A stretch of 64,000 nt of DNA, from assembly GCA_034509925.1 (NCBI GenBank), contig CM067529.1, positions 7,603,501 to 7,667,500 of the forward strand. The letters are read 5' to 3'. The position numbers and the translations under genes are program-made. Positions 39,616 to 51,327 of the stretch are shown one piece after another; the stretch's first letter is position 1, and each line of letters opens with the position of its first letter. Source of the stretch: Hirudinaria manillensis (lineage: Eukaryota; Annelida; Clitellata; Hirudinida; Hirudinidae). The notes under the pieces were generated by a model. It did not search any database. It saw only the letters and a program-made list of their open reading frames with translations, and was not told where the DNA came from.

Positions 39616-42493
39616 TCACTCAATGATTTTCTCCACAAACTCAAGGAACCTCTTGGCATAGAGATCTGGAGCCACGGTCGAAATTTCCGCTCCTGCCCCG
39701 TGTTTGACCGTCTTGGCAGCCTGAGCGGTGCGTTTTTTGACTCCGTAGTGAGTGAGGATGTCGATGAGAGAGATGAAGTAGATTTCATGTCGATTGGAAG
39801 CTGAACGTCGGAAAGATTACCATTTAACGACAGATTCAAAGTCAATTAAGTCAATGCAACAATGGCATTAAGATATAATATTTACTTTCGCTACATTTGA
39901 TGCCAAATGGCTCTAACAAAGGATCCAGTTCGACGTTGCTGATGCCGCACTGGGCCACTTGGGGCTGAGGACTGTCGGGAGGAGTCGGATCGACCCTCTC
40001 GCCTCCTCCGATGGCCGCCGCGGAGCCAGGGTTGTCCTCGTCGTCCTCATCGTCGAGGTCGTTATCAGAGGAGAGTATGACGGGCTCGGAGTCCTCTGCA
40101 TCTCTGTCGTGTATTCCAACGACCAGACTGTAATCCATGAGGTTCAAACTTGCCAGGAACTGGTCAAGACATTAAGTATTTCATATAAGTATGTACAACA
40201 GCTTTGAATCGTAATTCAATCGACAGTATTTTAATAATAATTTTACTAAAGACCGATTAAAAGCCAGATGCAGAATTAAACAAAATATGGTTCTGACTTC
40301 AGTGTCTGCTTTGATGATCCTCAGCAGCTTGTCTCTCTTTTCACTGCCGACGTGAATCACTTGCCTGTCACTGAGGAAGTCGTTATCCTTCAGGGTCGGC
40401 AAATCCTTGGATTTCTCCTTGTCGCTGGCTTGTCTGGAGACCGTGGAACCCTTAAAATGCAGATATGCTAAGTTGTAAACATATTTCTCAAATAAAAAGA
40501 AACTGGCAGGTTAAGTAATAATAAAAAATAATTGACTAGAAAATATATTTTTAGCAGAAAGACGATGGGACTGACCAATCAGAAGACAAATGAATCTCAT
40601 AAACTGACCTTGAGATCATACTTTTTATGAATGGCAAATCTTCTGCTGAAAATGTTCTTCGAAACAAGCAAATACGTCTCAGAATCGTTGATAGTCACCC
40701 TGTACATGCCCAAGTACTGAGGCATCAGTGTTTCGGCATGTCTTTCCACGATGTACTGGAAATCAGAGAAAAACCGATAAATGCAAAACGACAAGAATTA
40801 CATAAAATATAACAACTAACATACGCTTGATTGCATTGATTCAATAATTAGGAAAATTACTTTTTATTACATTTCAATTGATTAATTTTCAGTCATTCGA
40901 TATAATTAATAATCTGTGATATTATACATAAATACATAATTAATTAATTATCATCATCATGAATGACTCCTCTTACTATGCTTGAAGATTCCTATAAAAT
41001 ACCTGATGATATTCCTTTAGAATTCTGTGCATCTCAGCAACTTGTTCACTCTGAATGGTTTTAATGAAAAAGACTTTGTCGTACGACTGCATCGGTCGAC
41101 TGCTGCTCGGTTTGTTGTTCGACTCGAGGTCTTGAGGACAATCCTTTGTCAAAGATTTCTGAAGTACAATCGTGTTTTTGCATGTGCACATAAATACAAT
41201 CGTTCGTTTGCATTTGTATGTAAATATGATTGTTTTCCATTTGAATAATGAGATTACTTAGACAGAGCAATTCTAGTCACTTGATTTCAAAGCCATTCAC
41301 AGTTGAACTGCAATATCTATGCAATGCATCATAGGAGCCTAGACCATCCAAGACTGCTCCTATTTCTCAGAAATCAGTTTCACACCAGCAAACCTCTGCT
41401 GGGGACTCCAGCATAACTAAAAATCAGTGGCTGGATTTTAGTAGCCAGATGACCACCAGCATGCTTTTGGTATTCTTTTGCTTTGATAATTACTTTTTAT
41501 AGTTTCATTTATCTAGTACATGCACACAAATATTTCAAAATATTCAGCTTTTTGCTGACAATTTGCATCCTGAGAGTCTGCAAACGTTCAGGTTAAAATT
41601 GAATGAACAATTTATAACTGTTTCTATTGAAAAACCATCACAATTAATTAGCAGCTAACAAAAAATCATATCATTTAATTTTCTTTGAATTTCAATTAAA
41701 TTTCTATTACCAACCAGATATGTCTCATCATCAACATTGAACCTCTCTCTTAAGTTCCTGAACACAATTGGACAGTACTCCTTGAACTTAAAATGACTGG
41801 GCATGTTTTCTCTGCAAAACCAAAACCCTTAAGCAAGACAATATGCTAACAGAAGCCACAAAGTAGTAGAATATATATGTTGCATATCAAGTAACATACC
41901 AAATGTTACATAATGTCTGGTTAGATAACATAAATAGTTCATGTTACTATATATATTTAAGTGAAAATTTTCACCAAATTTCATAATAACATATGACTTA
42001 AGTAAGAATTTATTCTAATTAGTGAAATAAAAAGTATTCAAGTAATCCAAATCTTAAACTCTAAAGTAGTTTAGCCTAAAGTTAAAAGCACAGTCAATTG
42101 AAGACCTAATGCAATAAAAACTTGAAGAAACAAGGAAGTATGTCAATTAGTTCTATTATATAATATTTCAAACAATTAAAATCCAAAATGAGTGAATTAA
42201 CACATAACAAACTTGTTAAACATGTGGTTGTCAACTCTGGTTTTGGTATAGGCCTTGAAATCATCAGGCATCAGCATAACAGGTGTGTTTACATGGCTCA
42301 ATTCAGTTATCTAAATATGTTGTTTGTGAAATTACAAAAACCTGCAAAAATTCACATATTTCATGGCAAGAACACTTACTGAATGATTTATTCCCCACAT
42401 AAAAACACTAAAAAGCGGTTCTTTGGCTCGAAATAGACGAAGCTTCGGCCTGACCGCTTTGATGTGCTTCTTCTTTTGTTTCGTAGTTGACAT
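39616..42493 (-). CDS. PIP4K2: Phosphatidylinositol 5-phosphate 4-kinase (type II PIPK)
   Basis: Eight exons: 42493-42380, 42310-42213, 41811-41715, 41158-41003, 40755-40609, 40450-40298, 40159-39886 and 39800-39616 (stop). They give 407 residues, against about 406 in human PIP4K2A. It phosphorylates PI5P at position 4 to make PI(4,5)P2. The sequence follows the family throughout: [74 protein letters not shown] and [11 protein letters not shown] (about residues 263-273). Then come an acidic insert ending in TPPDSP, LIDIL (catalytic Asp near 360) and [12 protein letters not shown]. That Ala-containing activation loop marks type II enzymes rather than PIP5K. No paralogue is present here, and orthology to A, B or C cannot be set. 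Confidence 0.96.
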
Positions 42494-43088
42494 TTTCACA
42501 AACGTTTATAGGCAGCAATCAAAAATTCTTTAAACAAATATTAATTAACAAAATATACTCTTGTTACGCAATCGATCTCAAAACTCCTCCATAAAAATAA
42601 CTTCAGATCGATCCTCCTACCAGCGATAAAAAATAAATCAACATAATGTTCATAGCCAGCAGGATTTCCTGTAGGTAATATGCGGCATTTCACATATTTG
42701 CGCAGCTTTTAATTTTGCTTTATTATTAAAAGGAATATTTTGAGCGACATATTTCTGCAAAAATAACTAATATCCCGGCCTCTCCTTCAACATTAACAAC
42801 ATCCTAATAGGGGATTTAAAATTCCTGTATTGAACCGATTAATAGAACTCAACTCAATATGTGCGGCGTTCTAAATGCGGCACTCATCATCCCCGGTCTC
42901 ATCCCTAAATGAGCCCGGCCGCATCAACCACAAGCCGAACCACCTGGTCGCCTGAGCCAAAAACCCTCCAACTAATACACCGAACACCCTACAATTTGCC
43001 AGAAGGAATACAATGCCTCGTTGCCAAACTATTCAAAGAACTCCATCAGGACAGACACTATTTAACCAATCAAGTTGAACAAAGTTTG
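42494..43088. other. Interval between SOD1 and PIP4K2
   Basis: About 600 bases holding the presumed PIP4K2 promoter and the end of the SOD1 3' UTR. The plus-strand frame at 42909-43118 overlaps the SOD1 3' UTR and shows no domain. Confidence 0.4.
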
Positions 43089-43094
43089 TTTATT
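43089..43094 (-). terminator. Poly(A) signal of SOD1 (AATAAA)
   Basis: Canonical hexamer on the minus strand, about 80 bases after the SOD1 stop codon. Confidence 0.6.
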
Positions 43095-43171
43095 AAGCAT
43101 TTCCAAACTCTGTGCTGACCACAAAACAAACGAGTCACAATTTGAAGCTTTGAGAATTTTTGGAATTGGTT

Positions 43172-44452
43172 CTAATCTGCCTTAGCAAGGCCAATAACTC
43201 CACAAGCAACCCGAGCTCCTGCATGGCCAGTGGTTTTACTGTCTTCATGACCACCTTTTCCCAAATCATCCTCATCAGCATGAACCTGCAATTAAATAAT
43301 TAACTTCCATAAGATGTCATGGATCTAATTACCTTGCACCTTTAACAAACTTTGAAATAAAAAATTATCGAGACTTTAAGATAAGACATCAAGTCGAAAT
43401 AAACTGGTTGAACAAATGAATTTCTTTCATTTTTCCATTCCCCACTAATGGCAACCAGTCAAGTGTTATGCTCAAAACCCAGCCTATGTTGCCAGGGTGT
43501 GCACTTGGCTGGGAATATCATTCAAATGGGAATCTGTTAAGAAATGCCATCTGGACAAATAGGTACTCAAAAACTAATCTTTCTTCAACTATTTCACAAA
43601 AAAGCTAAAACCACACAGGCACAAATTTAATCATGTTTTACCACTCCTGTTCACCACATGAACCTCACCTAACATATTCCTCTCACTACATTACTCCAAA
43701 CCTAATTGAACAATGAAGCTCATCCCACATTTTCAAGCAAAAAAACAATATGTTCTTAGCCAATCCATATTTACATGAACATGCATCTTTAACAAAGATT
43801 GCAATTAATCTATTCAATTACTGAAAAAAAATAAAAAAAGCTAGCCCAAGCTCCAACACAAAGCCAAATTTTAGCAACCAAATATGCAACTAAAATTGAA
43901 CTACTTCACTCACAACAAGGGTACGACCAACAACTGTCTGGGGGCCATTCAAGACTATCAATTTGTCTTTTATTTCAAATTTAGCCACGCCATCAGCTCC
44001 AGCAACAACATTCCCAAGATCTCCAACGTGCCTTAAACAAAATCAAATCAATAAGTAATCTGTCATCGTTTAATGAATAAATTCCAGGCTCTCACCTTTC
44101 ACCATCATCTGGACCACCATGAGTTTTGCCAGATGGATTGTAATGGGCTCCAGCAGACATACAACCTTAAGAATGAGCACATTAAGTTACTAAAGCCTAA
44201 CCTAGAAAACAATATTAACAACGAACCATTAGTGTTATCGCCAAACTCATGAACATGGAATCCATGTTTTCCAGGTGTCAGGCCCGATATTTCACCTTTG
44301 ATTGTCGTCGGGCCGTTGCCATCCTACAAATAAAATAAAATAAATTTCGTCGAAATTAATTTATAGGAATAGTTTCTTACCTGGTGAAAATGAACAACTC
44401 CCTTGCAGGCTCCTTCGCCCCTAAGAACTGACACTGCTGCAAACTTAGTCAT
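43172..44452 (-). CDS. SOD1: Cytosolic Cu/Zn superoxide dismutase
   Basis: Five exons: 44452-44381, 44323-44227, 44165-44096, 44031-43914 and 43285-43172 (stop). They give 156 residues. It converts superoxide to oxygen and hydrogen peroxide. All metal ligands are present: His47 and His49 in GFHVHEFGD, bridging His64 in AGAHYNP, His72 and His81 with Asp84 for zinc, and His121 for copper. Arg144 of the active-site channel is in [13 protein letters not shown]. Cys58 and Cys147 can form the conserved disulfide. There is no signal peptide, which fits the intracellular enzyme. It stands head-to-head with the SLC6 gene, with 712 bases between the start codons. Confidence 0.97.
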
Positions 44453-45164
44453 CTTCACTCAAAATCACGATGGACAGGCGAATGAGGCGACCAAAGTCTC
44501 ACAACAAGCTAGCAAGCCGCGGGAGGGGTGAAATGAGATATCAGGACCATCACTGACTGAATTATTCAATAAATTAATTTTAGAACAATGTAAACAAGTT
44601 ACAGTTAATTAGTAAAATTGCAAAATAAATAATATTTCTATAAATTTATTTATTTTGCAAATGTTTCGGCCGTCATTAGTAAACCGGCAAAGTTCCTCTG
44701 GAAAAATTTAAAAATACAAACAAATATATTTACTTATAATGTTATATAATTCAAGTGGCCTAATTCATGTGATTCGATATTCATTGTGAAGACGTTGAAC
44801 TACTCAATATTCTTGGGTGCTGTACGATTTCATATTCTAATTCTGATAATAACTTAATAATTCTTCATACTTTTATTCAATATAAGTTTATTTTTCCTCT
44901 GGTTTTTTAGATTTTCTTTTTCAGGAAGTTGAACTTGGAGATTTCTTTACTTCTCATCCAGTGACTACCTAATTTAAATTATAATTGGGAGTTATGTATG
45001 CTTTTATAAATTAAACTAACGGCATTTTACAGAACTAAATCGCGCGCTTCCACTCCAGGTGAGAGCATGGGTCGCAGATGTTGGCAACACAAACAATGCC
45101 TTCGGCTATCCTTATTGTGAGGCATGAGCATTCCGGTTTAAACGGTTAAGATCTGTAATTTTTT
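44453..45164. promoter_or_regulatory. Divergent promoter region, SOD1 (-) and SLC6 (+)
   Basis: 712 bases between two start codons facing away from each other. It must contain both 5' UTRs and promoters. I see no canonical TATA box at a convincing distance from either start. Confidence 0.4.
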
Positions 45165-48100
45165 ATGGCTACTGGAAACATACAGTTCGAAGATGAGTCT
45201 GATGATATCTGCTTGGATGGCAAGCGAAGCGTTCGCTTTGAAAGAGTCAAAACCAATAACGAGAATCAGATTGAGACGAATGTAGTTATTAGAGATAAAT
45301 GGTCCAAAAAGTTAGACTTTATTTTGTCAGCAGTTGGTTATGCTGTAGGATTTGGAAATGTTTGGCGATTTCCTTATCTCTGTTATATCAATGGTGGAGG
45401 TAATTGTGAATATTTAATTTCGCATTACGTAGGTTCCTCATTAATCCATACTGAAAAGTTTAATTTTCCATACTTTAATCATCTCCGCAAAGTAAAGCGC
45501 AACCACGATCTTGAGCCGTATTTTTGAGTTTTGTTCCAAACAATACGATAATTACTATTAAAATAAACTATATCATATTCTCACTAGGAGCTTTCTTGAT
45601 TCCTTATTTTATCATGATGACTCTTGCTGGATTACCACTATTTTATCTCGAGCTTGCTTTAGGACAATATGCCTCGCTAGGACCACTTGCTGTTTGGAAA
45701 GTTTGCCCAATTTTTAAAGGTTATTTTGAAAATGTGGAACTGCATCTTATTGTATAAAATATATTTATTTTGAACACGAATTTAACTTAATTGGTTTGAA
45801 TTCTGTAACAATTTATCAATTTCTACAATTGTTATTTCAATTTTATATCCTTATTCCAGGTCTAGGTTATACGATGATAGGATTAAACCTGCTAGTTTCT
45901 GTCTATTACAACATTATTTTGGCCTTCAGCATATTTTATTTAATTTCTTCATTTACTGCAAAGTTGCCGTGGGCTTTTTGTGGAAATTCATGGAATAAAC
46001 AATGTTCACCTAATATTGAACAACCTTTTGCTACAAATGGTAAAGACTATCAAAATACTTTATTTTAAGAAAGAATTTGTGTTTTACACTGTTAGTGGAA
46101 ATCTAGAACATGTTTTTGCTGTTTTATTTTGGACTTTTTTGCTTAAAATCTTAAAAGTGATAAAAATTTTAATTTATTATTGTTCATAATTGTGTTGCAT
46201 TTTAAACATCAGTAGGATCTAGATCATGCTATTTCCCTCATCTTCAAAGTAATTAGATTCTCATAGAATTACTAGGATGTTCATGGTATAATAATGAATG
46301 TTAGATGTAATGGATAATTTAAATTGTCACCTTTACTTATTGAACCAAATTTCAGTGATCCCAAGGAATGACACACAACATCAAGATCATTTCAGTTCAA
46401 TATCTTTTGAAAATTTATCAACATCAATGCATGAAATAAACAACAGCCTTTTCATAACATCTGAACCTTTTAATACTTCAACTGTCAAAGGAACATTATG
46501 TTCAACATGTTCTCTCCAATCCACAACATACTTCAAAGCATCAAGCAATACAACTCTCTTTGCTTCAAAGTCTCCTGCAGAAGAATATTGGTTGTAAGTT
46601 TTGGGAGCAGACATACCAATAGCGGATGGCATTAATTTTACACTTTTAATGTAAAATAGCCAAAATGATAAAAAAAAATGTTAATTGATAAATAAGCAAA
46701 CCTTTCTTCTAATTAAATCTAAGATGCTAAATATCTGAGAATTTTAAAAAGGAAAAATTTTATTTTCATCTCAGATATTATGTTCTTGGAATTGGTGATG
46801 ACACAAACATTGCATACATAGGAAATTTAAGATGGCATCTGACACTCTGTGATGTCATGGCTTGGCTCATTGTTTTCCTTTGCATCATTCAGGGAATCAA
46901 GTCAAGTGGGAAGGCAACATCTAAAAGTTTTTTGTTAATGAAACAATATTATTTAATTGAATTTGAGCTTTTAATGGCATCATAAGTAAACTAATATTAT
47001 ATATATTAAATCGAGACAACAAATTGATTTTAAATTTTAGATTTTAAATGGTGATAGCCATCATTTGAGAGCACATCTGTTACCATGTGATAAACATTTA
47101 GTCATACAATTCTAGGTTGTGTACTTCACAGCAACGTTTCCTTATCTCGTACTCCTGTTCCTTTTCATTCGTGGAGTTTCACTGCCGGGAGCCATTGAAG
47201 GAATCAAATTCTATTTGGTGCCCGACTTTACTAAGATGACTTCTGTTAAGGTCGGGACAGGATATTTTTCAACATAGGCTTCAATTTTCGTTTGGTTAAA
47301 GAATTTTTTTTATACCAAAATTTGAAGTTATTTTTTATAGTTTTATTTATTGCTGTTTCTATTTTTGTTATTAATTGATTTTAGCAATGTTATTAATAAT
47401 AAATAAAATAGAAAAATAAATCTATAAAATAATAAACAAATAAATAAATGTATTAAACGAATAATATCAGAAATAAATTCATTTAAAAGGTTTGGAATGA
47501 TGCAGCAATTCAGATTCTGTTTTCATTGGGACCTGGATTTGGTGGTCTCATCATGCTTGGATCATATAACAAATTTCACAATAGATGTGACAGGTAACAT
47601 TTTAATTCATCAAATTATTAAATGATTTTAGTTATTATTATAATAAGAAATATTATTATATAAGTAACTATTATTTTAATACATAAATGGCAATTAATTC
47701 CTGAGGACAACTGATTAAAAACATGCATTTGTAAAAGATAAATTGAATTAATGTTATGGAATGAATTAACACTACATGTGATAACACTAAATATGATAAC
47801 ACTACATGTGATAACACAACATATAATAAGAATTAACACTACATACAATAGCACAACATATGATAACACTACAAACGATGGCCCTTTTATATTTCAGGGA
47901 TGCCATCTTGGTGACTCTCATAAACTGCTTCACAAGCATTTTTGCAGGTTTTGTGATTTTCTCAGTTCTTGGTTTCATGAGTTCCAAAAGAGGAATTGCT
48001 GTTGGAGATGTTGTCGACAAAGGTTTTAAAATGTTCTTTAATTGTTTTTGATGATTAAACATTTATTGATGTTAAATTAAGGACCAGGTTTGGCTTTTAT

Positions 48101-49991
48101 TGTGTACCCTGAAGCTCTTTCCATGATGCCTGGTGCTCCATTTTGGTCTATTTGTTTTTTCTTTATGCTCTTCACGTTGGGATTGGACAGTCAAGTAATA
48201 TAGCATTGGCCCAATTCTCTTAATAATCATTTACATTATTGCCTTTTGATTAATTTAAACTCTTAAATAGTTTTAATTTAAATTCTTAAAAAAGTTATAA
48301 ATATTTTTAAAGCATTTTCAGATATTTTATAGAACTCAATTATTGAATTGAATTGTTTTAAATTATTTTAAATTGTAGTTTGTTGGAGTTGAAAGCATAG
48401 TTACAGGATTAATGGATGAATTTCCATGGATTGCCAAAAGGAAACAAACATTCACCTTTCTTTTGTGTTTTGTTCTTTTCTTGGCAGGACTTCCTTGTGT
48501 CACCCAAGTAATTGTTTTCTTGTGTTTTTTTTTAATTTGGGCAACTTTTTTATTGCTTGCAGTTTTTTTGTTTACAGTTTGCCATCTTGTTCGCTCTCTG
48601 TTTTTGTGTGTGTAAATTTGTTGGATATATTAGAAAGCCCTTTTAAGGCTGATTGTGAAAATAAAAAAATAAATAAATTGATGAAAATGATGAATCTCAC
48701 AACCCTAACCCTAACCTTATTTCCAATGCCTATCAATAAGGTCACTAGGTTCCATAAATATCTCAAGTATTTAAGTACCTTAATAAGTACCTTAATTCCA
48801 GATAGTGACAACAATACTACAATTATGCAGTATATCCTGTAGTTTGTATTATCCTCTGATGTTTCAAGTGTGTTTTGAGACTTACATTAAAATCCGGACT
48901 GCATTAATATTAATCAGGAATTAGGAAGTTCAAGTATAATCTCAGTTTATTGATCTCAAAATATTTAAATTGATAATAGATAAATTGTTATTATAGGGTG
49001 GTATGTTTGTGGTGGAGCTGTTAGACCAATTTACAACCTCATTTCCTCTTCTGGTTGTTGCTTTTTTTGAATCTGTTGCCATCGCTTGGATATATGGTGA
49101 CTAATTAAATTCATTAAACTTATAAAAAACAATGTTATAAAAATTATTTGTACAACCACAAACCAGGAATTAAGCAATTTTCAAAGGATCTGCAAATAAT
49201 GCTTGGTTTCACACCCAATTATTACTGGATGTGCTGTTGGCTGGTTTTTACTCCATTGATAATAGCTGTCAGTGCTATTTATAAAGTTTTTCAATTTTAA
49301 TCATTTTATTTTTTAATATATTTATATATATGTATATTGAAATAGTTGTAATTTTCTTTGCAATTAGTATAAAGTAACTAAGATTAAGAAGACTGAGCTT
49401 ATTAATTTATTAATTTCAGTCTATATTCATCTTCAAATGTGTGGAGTACAAAGGCTTGTACTATGGTCAGTACAGGTATCCATCTTGGGCTGAAGGAATT
49501 GGCTGGCTCATTGTTTCCATCCTAATTGGGTTTGTCCCTTTTGTGGCAACATGGAAATTTTTCCAATGCATAAACTCTTTCCAGGTAACTTTCTGACATT
49601 TTAAATTTAATCTAACTGCTTTAGACTTTTGACAATATGAACAAAATTCTATATTCAGAAATTTTGGTGGGTTGTGACATGTGCTGCTCCCATAAATATT
49701 TGGAAGTTGTATAATCTGTGGTTACCAGATTCTGAATGGGGTCCATCAAAAGTTGATGAAACCAAAGTTGCAGATGGAACTTCACAAAGTGACGTACATG
49801 TCGTCAAAGATGCACCTTTGGGTGGCAACAATCGCGATAGTTCTTTGAATGAAAGAGGAAATCACGTGACGGAGGTTGCACCCCGTGAACTCGACAGATG
49901 TCGAGAATGTTACAATGCCGGAAGAATGAAATGCATTTGTTTTCGAGATGGTAGCAACGCTGTTGATTCCTGCTTCGTGGTGACCTATTAA
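45165..49991 (+). CDS. SLC6: SLC6-family Na+/Cl--dependent transporter
   Basis: Fourteen exons: 45165-45399, 45588-45719, 45860-46039, 46356-46593, 46775-46913, 47116-47250, 47490-47593, 47898-48022, 48082-48194, 48379-48507, 48997-49096, 49167-49267, 49420-49584 and 49659-49991. They give 742 residues. TM1 reads [12 protein letters not shown]. Gly in the position where monoamine transporters have Asp points to an amino-acid-type substrate. Other marks are [16 protein letters not shown] in TM2, the loop-2 Cys pair ([10 protein letters not shown]), a long glycosylatable loop with several N-x-S/T sites, [26 protein letters not shown] with SYNKF in TM6, and [12 protein letters not shown]. It has glycine/GABA-transporter-like features, but the substrate cannot be named. 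The intron after 46913 starts with GC instead of GT. The C-tail of about 95 residues is hydrophilic with a Cys cluster. Confidence 0.95.
47755..47880. repeat. Imperfect 'aacactacatgtgat' tandem repeat in an SLC6 intron
   Basis: About seven degenerate copies of an 18-20 base unit (aacactacatgtgataac and variants), directly before the exon starting at 47898. Confidence 0.7.
48701..48716 (-). repeat. Short telomere-like repeat in an SLC6 intron
   Basis: Two and a half CCCTAA units, the complement of TTAGGG, in the intron between 48507 and 48997. Confidence 0.6.
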
Positions 49992-51327
49992 AATGGTCAG
50001 ACGAAAGTTAAACGAACAAAAGAACTAATTTTGTACCACACATTTTATATTTTTCACTTTTATATTTGATTATTCCACTAATTTAGATGCATTCACTGGA
50101 CTCACTGAAAAGTAACAGGACCTGGAATCTCCTGAGTTTTTTATTTTTTTTATTCTGCAGGGGAGGCCTTTTGAAATGATGTTGCAACACTTTTGTTGCA
50201 TAATTTGATTGTGGAGAGAGTTCTTGAGAATGTTCTGTTAGAATTAATTATGCATTTAAATTGTTTTAATGTTGTTTTGTTTAAAGCTTTTTGTCAACAA
50301 ATGATTTATGCCTTTTCATATCCTTAATTCTACATTCTTTGTTTTGAATTTAATTTTCCAACTTTAACATGTTCTTCTTTATCTTCCTTATAAAGTTAAA
50401 TACTCAATTGAGACTCGATTGATGGTTTTAATAACAACTTAGTTACATATGTAACGGCTTTAATAACGACCTAATCCTTTGAGGTAGTAAGAAGCTTTAT
50501 AATGCAGATTCTCCTTTTAATCCTCCTAGGACACCTCGAGCAGTAAACTTCGTACCTATTTTAGTTATTCTGATTTAATTTTGTGGATTTAAAAGGTTTA
50601 AAGAAAGCTTTGCGAAAGTCTTAACTGCCGACCACTAGTGCTCGGATGAGGTGGGTCTCTGGGCACTTGATGGTGACCCAGAAGTAGAACTTAATCCTAT
50701 CCTGGTAAAGTTGCAGATTTTTCGTCTTCAAAAGTAAAATCGCAAAATTATTCTTTACGAATGACTTCTAAAGCTACTAAATGATGGCTAATTTTTTAAT
50801 AAAAAGTTACGTTAATTTTGGAAAATAATTAGTATGAACTAGACCGATGTTTTGTTCTTCTTCCTGAAAACGTTTGACTGAGAAGTCAGGGGACATTTCC
50901 GATTTATGTAAAATCTAATTTTCTTTTGCTTTATTTTTGTGTTGTTATTGAATTACCTCGAATATGTAGACATCTACGCATAGGGAGGGCTTAAATGAAT
51001 CTTTGGTTAACTAAGATAAAAAATCTTTGAATTGTTAATTAACCAAAAGAGGGAGAAGGTGGTTTTGAGCAAATCGACATTGACCTTATTCACCATGTGA
51101 CCCGACATGAACCAAATTTAGGATTAGAAACGTTTTGAACAAAATTTAAAAAAAATTGATTACCTCAAATAACGAATGTGATGTCAGGATTGTTGAAGTC
51201 AAAATAATTCTTAAACATCAGAGGCAGTCATTTTCAATTGATGAAATTAATTGAACTATCAATCAGAAACTTCAAAACCTACTGCTGCTAGCAGGATAAA
51301 AGCGTCGTCGAAGCTTCGTAAAAATAC
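49992..51327. other. Interval between SLC6 and the PLAT/TSR gene
   Basis: 1.3 kb with the SLC6 3' UTR and the presumed promoter of the next gene. A less AT-rich patch at 50630-50710 is unexplained. No exon is recognised. Confidence 0.4.
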
